Part shown: one piece after another, positions 6,567 to 14,828 of the stretch
How positions within the stretch are numbered: position 1 is the stretch's first letter
Layout: the number at the start of each line of letters is the position of its first letter
Origin: DATARH01 sp035534535
GTDB lineage: Bacteria; Pseudomonadota; Alphaproteobacteria; ATCC43930; CGMCC-115725
Length of the DNA: 24,665 bases
Direction: 5' to 3'
Assembly (NCBI GenBank): GCA_035534535.1
Contig: DATLRS010000020.1
Span: forward strand, 1-24,665
Program-made: the position numbers and the translations under genes
The notes under the pieces: model-generated
Told to the model about the DNA's origin: nothing
The model's database searches: none
What the model saw: the letters and a program-made list of their open reading frames with translations, nothing else

Positions 6567-7874
6567 GTGACATCCCGCCGGCTTTACCGCAACGCCCGGC
6601 TCCTTGATCCCGCGAGCGGGCTCGATGGGCCGGGCGATCTGCTGGTCGCGGGCGATCGCATCGCGGCGCTCGGTCCGGGGATCGGGGACGCGGTCCGCGC
6701 CGATGTCGAGATCGTCGATCTGGGCGGGCTGTGCCTGGCGCCCGGTCTCGTCGACATGCGGGTGCAGTTGCGCGAGCCCGGCGCCGAGCACATGGAATCG
6801 ATCGAGAGCGGCGGGCAGGCGGCGGCGGCCGGCGGGGTCACGACAATGGTGGCGTTGCCCAACACCGAGCCGCCGGTCGACGACGTTTCGGTCGTCGAGT
6901 TCCTCGCCCGCCGCGCCCGCGAAGTGAAGCTTGCCAAGATCCACACCTACGCCGCCGCGACCAAGGGCCTGAAGGGCGGCGAATTGACCGAGATCGGCCT
7001 GCTCGCGGCAAACGGCGCGCTCGGCTTCACCGACGGGGTCAAGGCGATCGCCGATGCGTTGGTGATGCGCCGCGTGCTCTCCTATGCCCGCAGCTTCGAC
7101 CAGCTGGTGATCCAGCATCCCGAGGAGCCGAGCCTTGCCGGCGCCGGCGAGGTCACCGAAGGGGAGATCGCCACAAGGCTGGGGCTCGCCGGCATCACGC
7201 CGATGGCCGAACTGATCATGGTCGAGCGCGATCTGCGCCTCGTCGCCTTGACCGGCGCGCGCTATCACGTGGCACATGTCTCGACCGCCGCCGCGATCGA
7301 GGCGATCCGCCATGCCAAGGCATCGGGGCTGCCGGTGACCTGCGACACCGCGCCGCCTTATTTCGCGCTCAACGAAACCGCGATCGGCGACTACCGGACC
7401 TTCGCCAAATTGTCGCCGCCGCTGCGCAGCGAAGCCGACCGCCGCGCCGTCGTTGCGGGACTGCGCGACGGCACGATCGATGCGATCGCCAGCGACCACG
7501 CGCCGTGGGACCAGGATTCCAAACGCCTGCCGTTCAGTTCGGCGACTTATGGCATTGTTGGGCTGGAGACGCTGCTGCCGCTGTCGCTCGAACTCTACCA
7601 CAACCACCATCTCGCGCTGATCGAGGTGCTGCGGCATCTGACCGTCAACCCGGCGCGCATCCTCGGGCTCGCGGTCGGGCGGCTGAGCCCCGGCCTGCCG
7701 GCCGACCTCGTCGTCTTCGACCCCGACCTGGCATGGCAGATCCGCACCGACGATTTCCGCTCGAAATCGAAGAACGCACCATTCGACGGCCGCCCGGTGC
7801 AGGGCCGCGTCGAGCAGACCATCGTCGACGGCCGCGTGATCTTTGCGCGCCCGGGGCCAGGGATGGGAGAATGA
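6567..7874 (+). CDS. pyrX: Dihydroorotase-like protein lacking the metal-binding HxH (PyrX, structural ATCase partner)
   Basis: A 435-residue amidohydrolase of the long (class I) dihydroorotase family. In active enzymes the first metal motif reads DxHxHxREPG; here it is DMRVQLREPG, so both histidines are replaced by Arg65 and Gln67. Other family positions remain: IQHPEEPSL (His184), YHVAHVSTA (His237), and IASDHAP (Asp310), though the usual HAPH has become HAPW. In Pseudomonas and relatives, such inactive copies (PyrC', PyrX) are encoded next to pyrB and are needed to assemble active aspartate transcarbamoylase; the position 113 bases after pyrB fits that. Catalysis would fall to pyrC at 2002. 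The start is GTG 6567 (MTSRRLYRNARLLDP) with no strong ribosome site. Many pipelines would label it plain dihydroorotase. Confidence 0.9.
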   Translation: MTSRRLYRNARLLDPASGLDGPGDLLVAGDRIAALGPGIGDAVRADVEIVDLGGLCLAPGLVDMRVQLREPGAEHMESIESGGQAAAAGGVTTMVALPNTEPPVDDVSVVEFLARRAREVKLAKIHTYAAATKGLKGGELTEIGLLAANGALGFTDGVKAIADALVMRRVLSYARSFDQLVIQHPEEPSLAGAGEVTEGEIATRLGLAGITPMAELIMVERDLRLVALTGARYHVAHVSTAAAIEAIRHAKASGLPVTCDTAPPYFALNETAIGDYRTFAKLSPPLRSEADRRAVVAGLRDGTIDAIASDHAPWDQDSKRLPFSSATYGIVGLETLLPLSLELYHNHHLALIEVLRHLTVNPARILGLAVGRLSPGLPADLVVFDPDLAWQIRTDDFRSKSKNAPFDGRPVQGRVEQTIVDGRVIFARPGPGMGE

Positions 7875-7890
7875 TGGGGTGTAACGCGGC

Positions 7891-8478
7891 ATGATCGCGA
7901 TCCTCGCCGCCGCGATCATCGCTTATCTGCTCGGGTCGATCCCGTTCGGCCTCGTGCTGACCCGCCTTGGCGGGCACGGCGACATCAGGCAGATCGGCTC
8001 GGGCAATATCGGCGCGACCAATGTCCTGCGCACCGGCAACAAGAGCCTCGCCGCGTTGACCCTGGTGCTCGATGTCATCAAGGGCGTGGCGGCGGTACTG
8101 ATCGGCGCCCTGTGGGGGCCGGGACCGGCTCTCGCCGCCGCCGGCGCGGTGATCCTCGGGCACATGTTCCCGGTGTGGCTCGGGTTTCGCGGCGGCAAGG
8201 GGGTGGCGACGGCATTGGGGGTGCTGCTGGCGCTGGCCTGGCCGGTCGGCGTCGCCACCGCGCTGTTGTGGCTCGCGACCGCAGTGGTGTTCCGCTATGC
8301 CTCGCTGGCGGCGCTGGTCGGCGCCGTCGCCGCCGCGATCCTCGCCATATTGTTTGCCGACCGCGGCACCGCCTGGCTGATCGCCGTCATCGCGCTGCTG
8401 GTGATTATGCGCCACCACGACAATATCCGTCGCCTCCTCGCCGGCACGGAAAGCCGGATCTCCTTCGGAAAAGGCTGA
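7891..8478 (+). CDS. plsY: Glycerol-3-phosphate acyltransferase PlsY
   Basis: Integral membrane enzyme that transfers an acyl group from acyl-phosphate to glycerol-3-phosphate, the first acylation of phospholipid synthesis. The 195-residue protein carries the three conserved cytoplasmic motifs: LLGSIPFG near residue 14, GSGNIGATNVLR (37-48), and GHMFPVWLGFRGGKGVAT (about 90-107). Hydrophobic stretches between them fit about five membrane helices. It starts 16 bases after the pyrX stop and is probably in the same transcript. Its TGA at 8476-8478 lies in the same reading frame as the following dprA, with no other stop between them. It needs PlsX to supply acyl-phosphate; no plsX is in the window. 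Confidence 0.95.
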   Translation: MIAILAAAIIAYLLGSIPFGLVLTRLGGHGDIRQIGSGNIGATNVLRTGNKSLAALTLVLDVIKGVAAVLIGALWGPGPALAAAGAVILGHMFPVWLGFRGGKGVATALGVLLALAWPVGVATALLWLATAVVFRYASLAALVGAVAAAILAILFADRGTAWLIAVIALLVIMRHHDNIRRLLAGTESRISFGKG

Positions 8479-8484
8479 GACACG

Positions 8485-9630
8485 CTGCCCGCACGCGAAC
8501 TCGAACCGCAGGAACGTCTGGACTGGCTGCGCCTTTCGCGCAGCGAGACGGTCGGGCCGGTCACCTTTTACGCGCTGCTGCGCCGCTTCGGCTCGGCAGC
8601 GAGCGCACTCGACGCGTTGCCGCGCCTGTCCGATCGCAGCGGGGCGCGCCCGGTCGCGGTGATGACCCGCCGCGAGGCCCAAGCCGAATTGGCGGCGATC
8701 GACCGGTTTGGCGGCCGGCTGGTCTGCTGGGGCGAGCCGTTTTATCCGGCCGGGCTTGCCGCGGTCGAGGACGCGCCGCCGGTCCTGACCGTGCTGGGAC
8801 CGCCGGACAGGCTCGACCGGCTGCTGCGCGGTCCGATCGTCGCGGTGGTCGGCGCCCGCAACGCCTCGGCCAATGGCCGCCGCCTGGCCCGCGACCTCGC
8901 CGCCGGGCTCGGCGAATCGGGGATCGTCGTCGCCTCGGGCCTGGCGCGCGGCATCGATGCGGCGGCCCATATCGGGGGGCTGGAGAGCGGCACGCTCGCG
9001 GTCGTCGCCGGCGGCGCCGATGTCGTCTACCCGGAGGAAAACCGCGGGCTTTACGACGCGCTTCGCCGCGAGGGCGCGATTCTCGCCGAACTGCCGCTCG
9101 GCACCGAGCCGCTGGCCCGCCATTTCCCGCGCCGCAACCGGATCATCTCGGGGCTGGCGCTCGGCGTCGTCGTGGTCGAGGCGGCCGCCAAATCGGGCTC
9201 GCTGATCACCGCGCGCTATGCCCTCGAACAGGGCCGGGAGGTCTTCGCGGTGCCGGGCTCGCCGCTCGACCCGCGCAGCCGCGGCACCAACGATCTCTTA
9301 CGCAACGGCGCGACGCTGACCGAGACCGTCGGCGACATCCTCACCCAGCTCGGGCCGCTGCTGCAGGGTCACCCGCCGCTGCCGGCGCAGCCGCGCCTGC
9401 CGCTCCGGGTGGCACCGCCGCGGCCGCCAATGCCGGCGCCGGCCGCGCCGGCGAGCGAGGATGCCGCGCTCGAACTGATCGTCGAAAAGCTGAGCCCGAC
9501 CCCAGTCGCGGTTGACGAACTGGTGCGTCAGTGCCAATTGTCTGCCGCGGCCGTCGCCACCCTGCTGCTCGAGCTGGAACTCGCCGGCCGCATCGAGCGT
9601 CATCCCGGCAATCTGGTTTCGCTCCGCTAA
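8485..9630 (+). CDS. dprA: DNA-processing protein DprA, probable CTG start
   Basis: Loads RecA on incoming single-stranded DNA during transformation. The Rossmann-like core includes VAVVGARNASANGRRLARDL, SGLARGIDAAAHIGGLESGT, VVAGGADVVYPEENRGLYD, and FPRRNRIISGLALGVVVVEA. A C-terminal winged-helix part (VAVDELVRQCQLSAAAVATLL…) ends the protein. Homology clearly extends upstream of the first usual start (TTG 8617): LDWLRLSRSETVGPVTFYALL and RRFGSAASALDAL are typical DprA N-terminus. Between the plsY stop and 8617 there is no in-frame ATG, GTG or TTG. CTG 8485 is eight or nine bases after GGAAAAGGC and is the best candidate; CTG 8518, or readthrough of the plsY TGA, are alternatives. If TTG 8617 were used, the N-terminal helix-hairpin region would be lost. 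Confidence 0.88.
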   Translation: MPARELEPQERLDWLRLSRSETVGPVTFYALLRRFGSAASALDALPRLSDRSGARPVAVMTRREAQAELAAIDRFGGRLVCWGEPFYPAGLAAVEDAPPVLTVLGPPDRLDRLLRGPIVAVVGARNASANGRRLARDLAAGLGESGIVVASGLARGIDAAAHIGGLESGTLAVVAGGADVVYPEENRGLYDALRREGAILAELPLGTEPLARHFPRRNRIISGLALGVVVVEAAAKSGSLITARYALEQGREVFAVPGSPLDPRSRGTNDLLRNGATLTETVGDILTQLGPLLQGHPPLPAQPRLPLRVAPPRPPMPAPAAPASEDAALELIVEKLSPTPVAVDELVRQCQLSAAAVATLLLELELAGRIERHPGNLVSLR

Positions 9631-9653
9631 CCATCGATTAGCGCTGCTTTTTT
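9625..9653 (+). terminator. Possible weak intrinsic terminator between dprA and topA
   Basis: CGCTAA (9625-9630, including the dprA stop) pairs with TTAGCG (9638-9643) around a seven-base loop. A six-T run follows at 9648-9653 after four bases. The stem is short and AT-rich for this genome, so termination would be partial at best. It ends only ten bases before the topA ATG. Confidence 0.35.
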
Positions 9654-9663
9654 GAATGTCCCC

Positions 9664-12414
9664 ATGAACATCGTTGTCGTCGAGTCGCCGGCCAAGGCAA
9701 AGACCATCAACAAGTACCTGGGGCGCGACTACAAGGTCCTCGCCAGCTATGGCCATGTGCGCGACCTGCCGGCCAAGGACGGCTCGGTCCTGCCCGACTC
9801 GGATTTCGCGATGTCGTGGGAGGTCGACGGCAAGGCCGAGAAGCATATCAAGGCGATCGCCGAGGCGGTGCGCGGCGCCGATAAGCTGTTCCTCGCCACC
9901 GACCCCGACCGCGAGGGCGAGGCGATCTCGTGGCATGTCCGCGAGGTGCTGCAGGCGCGCCGCGCGCTGAAGGACATCGACGTGAAGCGCGTCGTCTTCA
10001 ACGAGGTGACGCGCAACGCCGTGCTCGAGGCCTTCCGCCACCCCCGCGAGATCGACCGCGAGCTGGTCGACGCCTATCTGGCGCGCCGCGCGCTCGATTA
10101 CCTGGTCGGCTTCACGCTGTCGCCGGTGCTGTGGCGCAAATTGCCGGGCAGCCGCTCGGCCGGCCGCGTGCAGTCGGTGGCCTTGCGCCTCGTCTGCGAG
10201 CGCGAAGCCGAGATCGAGGCGTTCCGAGCCCGCGAATACTGGACGATCGAGGTCGAGTTCCTGACCGAAGCGGGCGAGCGTTTCACCGCCCGCCTATCGC
10301 ATCTCGACGGCAAGAAGCTCGAACGCTTCGATCTCGACAGCGAGGCGAAAGCGCGCGCCGCGGCCGATGCGATCCTCAACGCCAGCGGGTTCAGCGTCGC
10401 CTCGGTCGAGCATCGCGAGGTGCGGCGCCACCCGTTTCCGCCCTTCACCACCTCGACCCTGCAGCAGGAAGCCTCGCGCAAGCTCGGGTTTGGCGCCAGC
10501 CGCACGATGTCGGTGGCGCAGCGGCTTTACGAGGGCGTCGATCTCGACGGCGATACCGGCGGCCTGATCACCTATATGCGCACCGATGGCGTCGCGATCG
10601 CCGCCGAGGCGATCGCCGCGGCGCGGCAGCTGATCGGCAGCGAATTCGGCGCGCGCTACCTGCCGGCCGAGCCACGGGTCTACCGCGCCCCGGCCAAGAA
10701 TGCGCAGGAGGCGCACGAGGCGATCCGCCCGACCGACATGACGCGCCGCCCCGCCGAAATTGCCCGCCATCTCGACAACGACCAGCGCCGGCTCTACGAG
10801 CTGATCTGGAAGCGCACGGTGGCGAGCCAGATGGCCTCGGCCCTGCTCGACCAGGTCGCGATCGACATCGCCGATCCGAGCGGCCGGCTGCGCCTGCACG
10901 CGACCGGCTCGGTCGTCGTCTTCGACGGCTTCCTCAAGCTCTACCAGGAAGACCGCGACGATGCCGCCGATGAAGAGGAAGGCCGCCGCCTGCCGAGCAT
11001 GCGCGAAACCGAGCGCCTTGAGCGCGGCGCGGTCACCCCGAACCAGCATTTCACCCAGCCGCCGCCGCGCTACAGCGAGGCAAGCCTCGTCAAGAAGCTC
11101 GAAGAACTCGGCATCGGCCGGCCCTCGACCTACGCCTCAATCATCCAGGTGTTGCAGGATCGCGACTATGTGCGCCTGGAAAAGCGCCGCTTCATCCCGG
11201 AGGACCGCGGCCGCCTCGTCACCGCCTTCCTGAGCAGCTTTTTCGAGCGCTACGTCGAATACAATTTCACCGCCGACCTCGAAAACCAGCTCGATGAGGT
11301 GTCCGGCGGGAAGATCGACTGGAAGGAGCTGCTGCGCCATTTCTGGGGCGATTTCTCGACCGCCGTCGCCGGCACCAAGGAGCTGACGATCAAGGCGGTG
11401 CTGGAAGCCCTCGACGCCGATCTCGGCAGCCATTTCTTTCCCGCCAACGGCCCTGACAATCCCACCGGGCGCGACCCGCGCCTGTGTCCTGGCTGCGGCG
11501 CCGGCCGGCTGTCCTTGAAGCTGGGCCGGTTCGGCGCCTTTATCGGCTGTTCCAACTACCCCGAGTGCCGCTACACACGCGCCTTCGCCGTCGAGGCCGA
11601 GGGCGAGAGCGCTGCCGTCGATACGGTGCTCGGCGTCGATGCGGCGAGCCGGCAGAACGTCAGCCTCAAAAAGGGCCCCTACGGCCAATATCTGCAGCTC
11701 GGCGAGGCCGAGGGCGGCAGCAAGCCGCGGCGGGTCGCGCTGCCGCGCGGCCTCAAACCCGCCGATGTCGATCTCGACACAGCGCTGCGCCTGCTGGCGT
11801 TGCCGCGCGAGATCGGCCGCCATCCCGAAACCGCCGAGCCGATCACCGCCGGGATCGGCCGCTTCGGCGCGTATATCAAGCACGGCTCGTCATTCGCATC
11901 GCTCGCCGCAGACGACGACGTCCTGACGATCGGCCTCAACCGGGCGGTGGCGCTGCTGGCAGAAGCGAAGAGCGGCGGGCGGCGCGGCCCGCAACTGCTG
12001 CGCGAGCTGGGTCCCGACCCGGCCGGCGGCGTGATCGGGCTCTATCGCGGGCGCTACGGTCCCTATGTCAGCCATGACGGGATCATCGCCTCGCTGCCGA
12101 AAGGCGCCGACCCCGACAGCTTCCCGCTCGAACGGGCGATCGAGCTGCTCGCCACGCAGCGCGCCAAGGGTACCGGCAAAAGCAAGGGCAAGACCCGCCG
12201 CCCCTCCCGCAAGGCCGCGGCCGCCCCGGCTGCGCCATCGGCGAATGGCCCGGCGCGCCGGGCCGCCACACCGCGCACCGCCGCCACGCCCCGGGCCACG
12301 ACCCGCGCCAAGCCCAAGCCGGCGCAGAAAGCCGGCGCCAAGCGGACGGCGCCGAACGCCAAGGCGAAGCCCGCCGCCCGGCCGGCGCGGCAGCGCCCCG
12401 CCGCCGGCAAATAG
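9664..12414 (+). CDS. topA: DNA topoisomerase I
   Basis: Type IA topoisomerase that relaxes negative supercoils. The 916-residue protein begins with the Toprim domain MNIVVVESPAKAKTINKYLG, with the acidic triad at Asp80, Asp82 and Glu84 (TDPDREGEA). The cleavage tyrosine is Tyr304 in LITYMRTDG. A zinc ribbon with CPGC and a second cysteine pair (CSNYPEC) lies at about 608-635, followed by Topo-C repeats (KKGPYGQYLQLG, IGRFGAYIKHGSSF, YRGRYGPYVSHDG). The last 80 or so residues are a Lys/Arg/Ala/Pro tail likely to bind DNA non-specifically. ATG 9664 is chosen over the in-frame TTG 9652 because MNIVVVESPAKAKTINKYLG matches the family. No Shine-Dalgarno is visible; a T run and possible weak terminator lie directly upstream. 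It starts 33 bases after dprA. Confidence 0.96.
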   Translation: MNIVVVESPAKAKTINKYLGRDYKVLASYGHVRDLPAKDGSVLPDSDFAMSWEVDGKAEKHIKAIAEAVRGADKLFLATDPDREGEAISWHVREVLQARRALKDIDVKRVVFNEVTRNAVLEAFRHPREIDRELVDAYLARRALDYLVGFTLSPVLWRKLPGSRSAGRVQSVALRLVCEREAEIEAFRAREYWTIEVEFLTEAGERFTARLSHLDGKKLERFDLDSEAKARAAADAILNASGFSVASVEHREVRRHPFPPFTTSTLQQEASRKLGFGASRTMSVAQRLYEGVDLDGDTGGLITYMRTDGVAIAAEAIAAARQLIGSEFGARYLPAEPRVYRAPAKNAQEAHEAIRPTDMTRRPAEIARHLDNDQRRLYELIWKRTVASQMASALLDQVAIDIADPSGRLRLHATGSVVVFDGFLKLYQEDRDDAADEEEGRRLPSMRETERLERGAVTPNQHFTQPPPRYSEASLVKKLEELGIGRPSTYASIIQVLQDRDYVRLEKRRFIPEDRGRLVTAFLSSFFERYVEYNFTADLENQLDEVSGGKIDWKELLRHFWGDFSTAVAGTKELTIKAVLEALDADLGSHFFPANGPDNPTGRDPRLCPGCGAGRLSLKLGRFGAFIGCSNYPECRYTRAFAVEAEGESAAVDTVLGVDAASRQNVSLKKGPYGQYLQLGEAEGGSKPRRVALPRGLKPADVDLDTALRLLALPREIGRHPETAEPITAGIGRFGAYIKHGSSFASLAADDDVLTIGLNRAVALLAEAKSGGRRGPQLLRELGPDPAGGVIGLYRGRYGPYVSHDGIIASLPKGADPDSFPLERAIELLATQRAKGTGKSKGKTRRPSRKAAAAPAAPSANGPARRAATPRTAATPRATTRAKPKPAQKAGAKRTAPNAKAKPAARPARQRPAAGK

Positions 12415-12427
12415 CCGGATCGGCGGC

Positions 12428-14716
12428 GTGCGGCCGCGGCGCGCTGCCGATCGCGGTTCCCGGAGCGGCCCCCGGAGCGGCCCCCGGAGCGGCCCCCTGC
12501 GCGCGCTGCCGTCCTACGCGGAATTGGTCGCGTTCCTGCGCGCCAATCCAGCGGCGCTGAGCCCGCGCGAGATCGCCCGCGCCTTCGGGCTGGGACCCGG
12601 CGAGCATGCCGCGCTGCGCGGCCTGTTGCGGGCGATCGAGCGCTCCGGCGAGCTGGTCCGCCCCACCGATCAAGTCGGCGGGCCGAAGGCCCACGGCGAC
12701 CGCAACATCGGCGCCGGGACGCCGCTCCCCGAAATCGTGCCGGTCGAACGCGTTGGCAGCGATGCCGACGGCTTTCCGCTGGCCCGCAGGCTGCCTGCCC
12801 CGGGCGGCGAGGAAGTGCCGAGTTTTCGCTTGGTCGGCGCGGCCGGCGAAGAGCTGGCCGTCGGCGAACGCGCCCTGGCGCGGCTCATTCGTCGCGACTC
12901 GGGCGAGATCGAGGGCGAAATCGTCCGCCGCCTGGAGGCGCAGGCGAGCCGCGTCGTCGGTGTCTTCCGCCGCACCCGCGACGGCGGCGTCATCACCGCG
13001 GCCGACCGCCGCGACCGCAGCGAATACCGCGTGCTGGCGCATGATGCGGCCGGCCTCGATGACGACGAACTGGTGGTCGCCGAGGAACTGCCGTCGCGTC
13101 AGTTTGGCAAGCGCGCGCGCATCCTCGAACGCCTCGGGCCGGCGAATGCCCCCGGTGCGATCAGCCGGATGATCATCGCCGCCTCCGACATTCCCGTGGA
13201 ATTCCCGCCGGCCGCGCTCGCCGAGGCGGCCGCCGCACGCCCGGCCGACCCCGCCGGCCGCGCCGATCTGCGCGATCTGGCCCTGGTCACGATCGACGAC
13301 AGCGACGCCCGCGATTTCGACGACGCGGTGTGGGCCGAGCCCGACAGCGATCCGGAAAACCGCAGCGGCTGGCACATCGTCGTGGCGATCGCCGACGTCG
13401 CCCATTACGTGACGCCGGACAGCGCGCTCGACCGCGAGGCGGCGCGGCGCGGCAACTCGGTCTATTTCCCCGACCGCGTCGTGCCGATGCTGCCGGAGGC
13501 GCTGTCGAACGATCTGTGCTCGCTGGTGCCCGGCGCCGAGCGCCCGTGCCTCGCCGTGCATCTGTGGATCGCCGAGAATGGCCGCAAGCGGCGCCACGGC
13601 TTTGCGCGGGCAACCATGCGCTCGGCGGCGCGGCTGACCTACGACGCCGTTCAAGCGGCGCATGACGGCGGCCCCGGACAGCCTTTCCCGCTGGCGCCCG
13701 AACGGCTGGCCGCCCTCTACGGCGCCTTTGCCGCGCTCGACCGGGCGCGCCGCGCGCGCGGCGCACTGGTGCTCGATCTGGTCGAGCACCGCGTCGTGCT
13801 CGACGGCGAGCGGCGAGCGATCGCCGTCATCCCGCGCGCCCGGCTCGACAGCCATCGGCTGATCGAGGAATTCATGATCCTCGCCAATATCGCCGCGGCC
13901 GAGGAACTGGAGGCGCGCGACCAGGCCTGCCTCTATCGGGTGCACGACCGCCCTGACCCGGAGAAGCTGGCGGCGTTGCGCGACCTGCTCGATGAGATGG
14001 GCATCCCCGGCCTCGCCCTCGCCAAGGGCCAGGTCATCCGGCCCGAGCTGTTCAACCGCATTCTCGAACGCGTCGCCGCGACGCCGGAGGCCGGCATCGT
14101 CAATCAGCTGGTGCTGCGGGCCCAGGCGCAGGCCGCCTACAGCCCGAACAATCTCGGCCATTTCGGCCTCGGCCTGCCGCGCTATGCCCATTTCACCTCG
14201 CCAATCCGGCGCTATGCCGATCTGGTCGTGCATCGCGCGCTGCTGGGCGGGTCGATGCCGGGCGGGACGATGCCGGCCCGCGAGGCGGGCAGCGCCCTGG
14301 GCGCGATCGCCGAGCACATTTCGGCGACCGAGCGGCGCGCTACAGCGGCCGAGCGGGCTGCGCTCGACCGCTACCGCGCCAGCCTGCTCGGCAGCGCGAT
14401 CGGCACGAGTTTCGAGGCGCGCATCACGGGGGTCGCGGCGTTCGGGCTGTTCGCGACGCTGCCCGAGAGCGGCGCCGACGGACTGATCCCGATATCGACG
14501 CTGCCGTCCGACTATTATGATTATGAGGCGGCGCGCCATCGCCTCGTCGGGCGCCGCCACGGCCGCGTGTTCGCGCTCGGCGACGCGGCGACGGTGACGC
14601 TCGTCGAGGCGGATGCGATCGCCGGCCGGCTGGTGTTTCGGCTCGAAGGGGATTTCGTCTCGCCGCCGCGCGCGACGCCGTCGCGCCCGCGCCGCTTCCC
14701 CTACCGACGCCGCTGA
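12428..14716 (+). CDS. rnr: Ribonuclease R, GTG start
   Basis: A 3'-5' exoribonuclease that degrades structured RNA. From GTG 12428 the protein has 762 residues: a basic N-terminus holding three RSGP repeats (12-22), a winged-helix region (PSYAELVAFLRANPAALSPREIARAF, 28-53), cold-shock-like domains, and the RNB domain. The RNB motif TIDDSDARDFDDAV gives the catalytic aspartates Asp290, Asp296, Asp298 and Asp299. The motif YAHFTSPIRRYADLVVHR follows, and a C-terminal S1 domain begins near GTSFEARITGVAAFGLFATL. The start is uncertain: no ATG precedes the winged helix, and GTG 12428, 13 bases after the topA stop, is the only plausible choice, with a weak GGATCGG upstream. It is surely co-transcribed with topA. 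Confidence 0.93.
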   Translation: MRPRRAADRGSRSGPRSGPRSGPLRALPSYAELVAFLRANPAALSPREIARAFGLGPGEHAALRGLLRAIERSGELVRPTDQVGGPKAHGDRNIGAGTPLPEIVPVERVGSDADGFPLARRLPAPGGEEVPSFRLVGAAGEELAVGERALARLIRRDSGEIEGEIVRRLEAQASRVVGVFRRTRDGGVITAADRRDRSEYRVLAHDAAGLDDDELVVAEELPSRQFGKRARILERLGPANAPGAISRMIIAASDIPVEFPPAALAEAAAARPADPAGRADLRDLALVTIDDSDARDFDDAVWAEPDSDPENRSGWHIVVAIADVAHYVTPDSALDREAARRGNSVYFPDRVVPMLPEALSNDLCSLVPGAERPCLAVHLWIAENGRKRRHGFARATMRSAARLTYDAVQAAHDGGPGQPFPLAPERLAALYGAFAALDRARRARGALVLDLVEHRVVLDGERRAIAVIPRARLDSHRLIEEFMILANIAAAEELEARDQACLYRVHDRPDPEKLAALRDLLDEMGIPGLALAKGQVIRPELFNRILERVAATPEAGIVNQLVLRAQAQAAYSPNNLGHFGLGLPRYAHFTSPIRRYADLVVHRALLGGSMPGGTMPAREAGSALGAIAEHISATERRATAAERAALDRYRASLLGSAIGTSFEARITGVAAFGLFATLPESGADGLIPISTLPSDYYDYEAARHRLVGRRHGRVFALGDAATVTLVEADAIAGRLVFRLEGDFVSPPRATPSRPRRFPYRRR
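12460..12495 (+). repeat. Three perfect 12-base tandem repeats in the 5' end of rnr
   Basis: The unit CCGGAGCGGCCC occurs three times head to tail and is translated in frame as RSGP repeats directly after the presumed start. Being a multiple of three, changes in copy number keep the frame open. Confidence 0.9.
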
Positions 14717-14736
14717 AGGGCTTGTTGTCCGTCCGG

Positions 14737-14765
14737 TTGATCGCGAGCGCGCGGCCCTCTAATCT
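14737..14765 (+). promoter_or_regulatory. Sigma-70-like promoter upstream of the S41 peptidase
   Basis: TTGATC at 14737-14742 and TAATCT at 14760-14765 are separated by exactly 17 bases. This is the only good promoter-like pair in the 112-base gap between rnr and the peptidase gene, whose ATG lies 64 bases downstream. Confidence 0.5.
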
Positions 14766-14828
14766 GGGGAAGGTCCGCGGGACGCCGCAAAGCGCTTCAG
14801 CGATCGCAGCGGGAAACCGGGAGTGTCG

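Noticed and set aside
12083..14560. An 825-codon open frame on the minus strand opposite rnr and the end of topA.
   Set aside because: It is exactly antisense to the strongly conserved rnr. Long antisense frames are a codon-bias artefact in GC-rich DNA, and its translation resembles no family.
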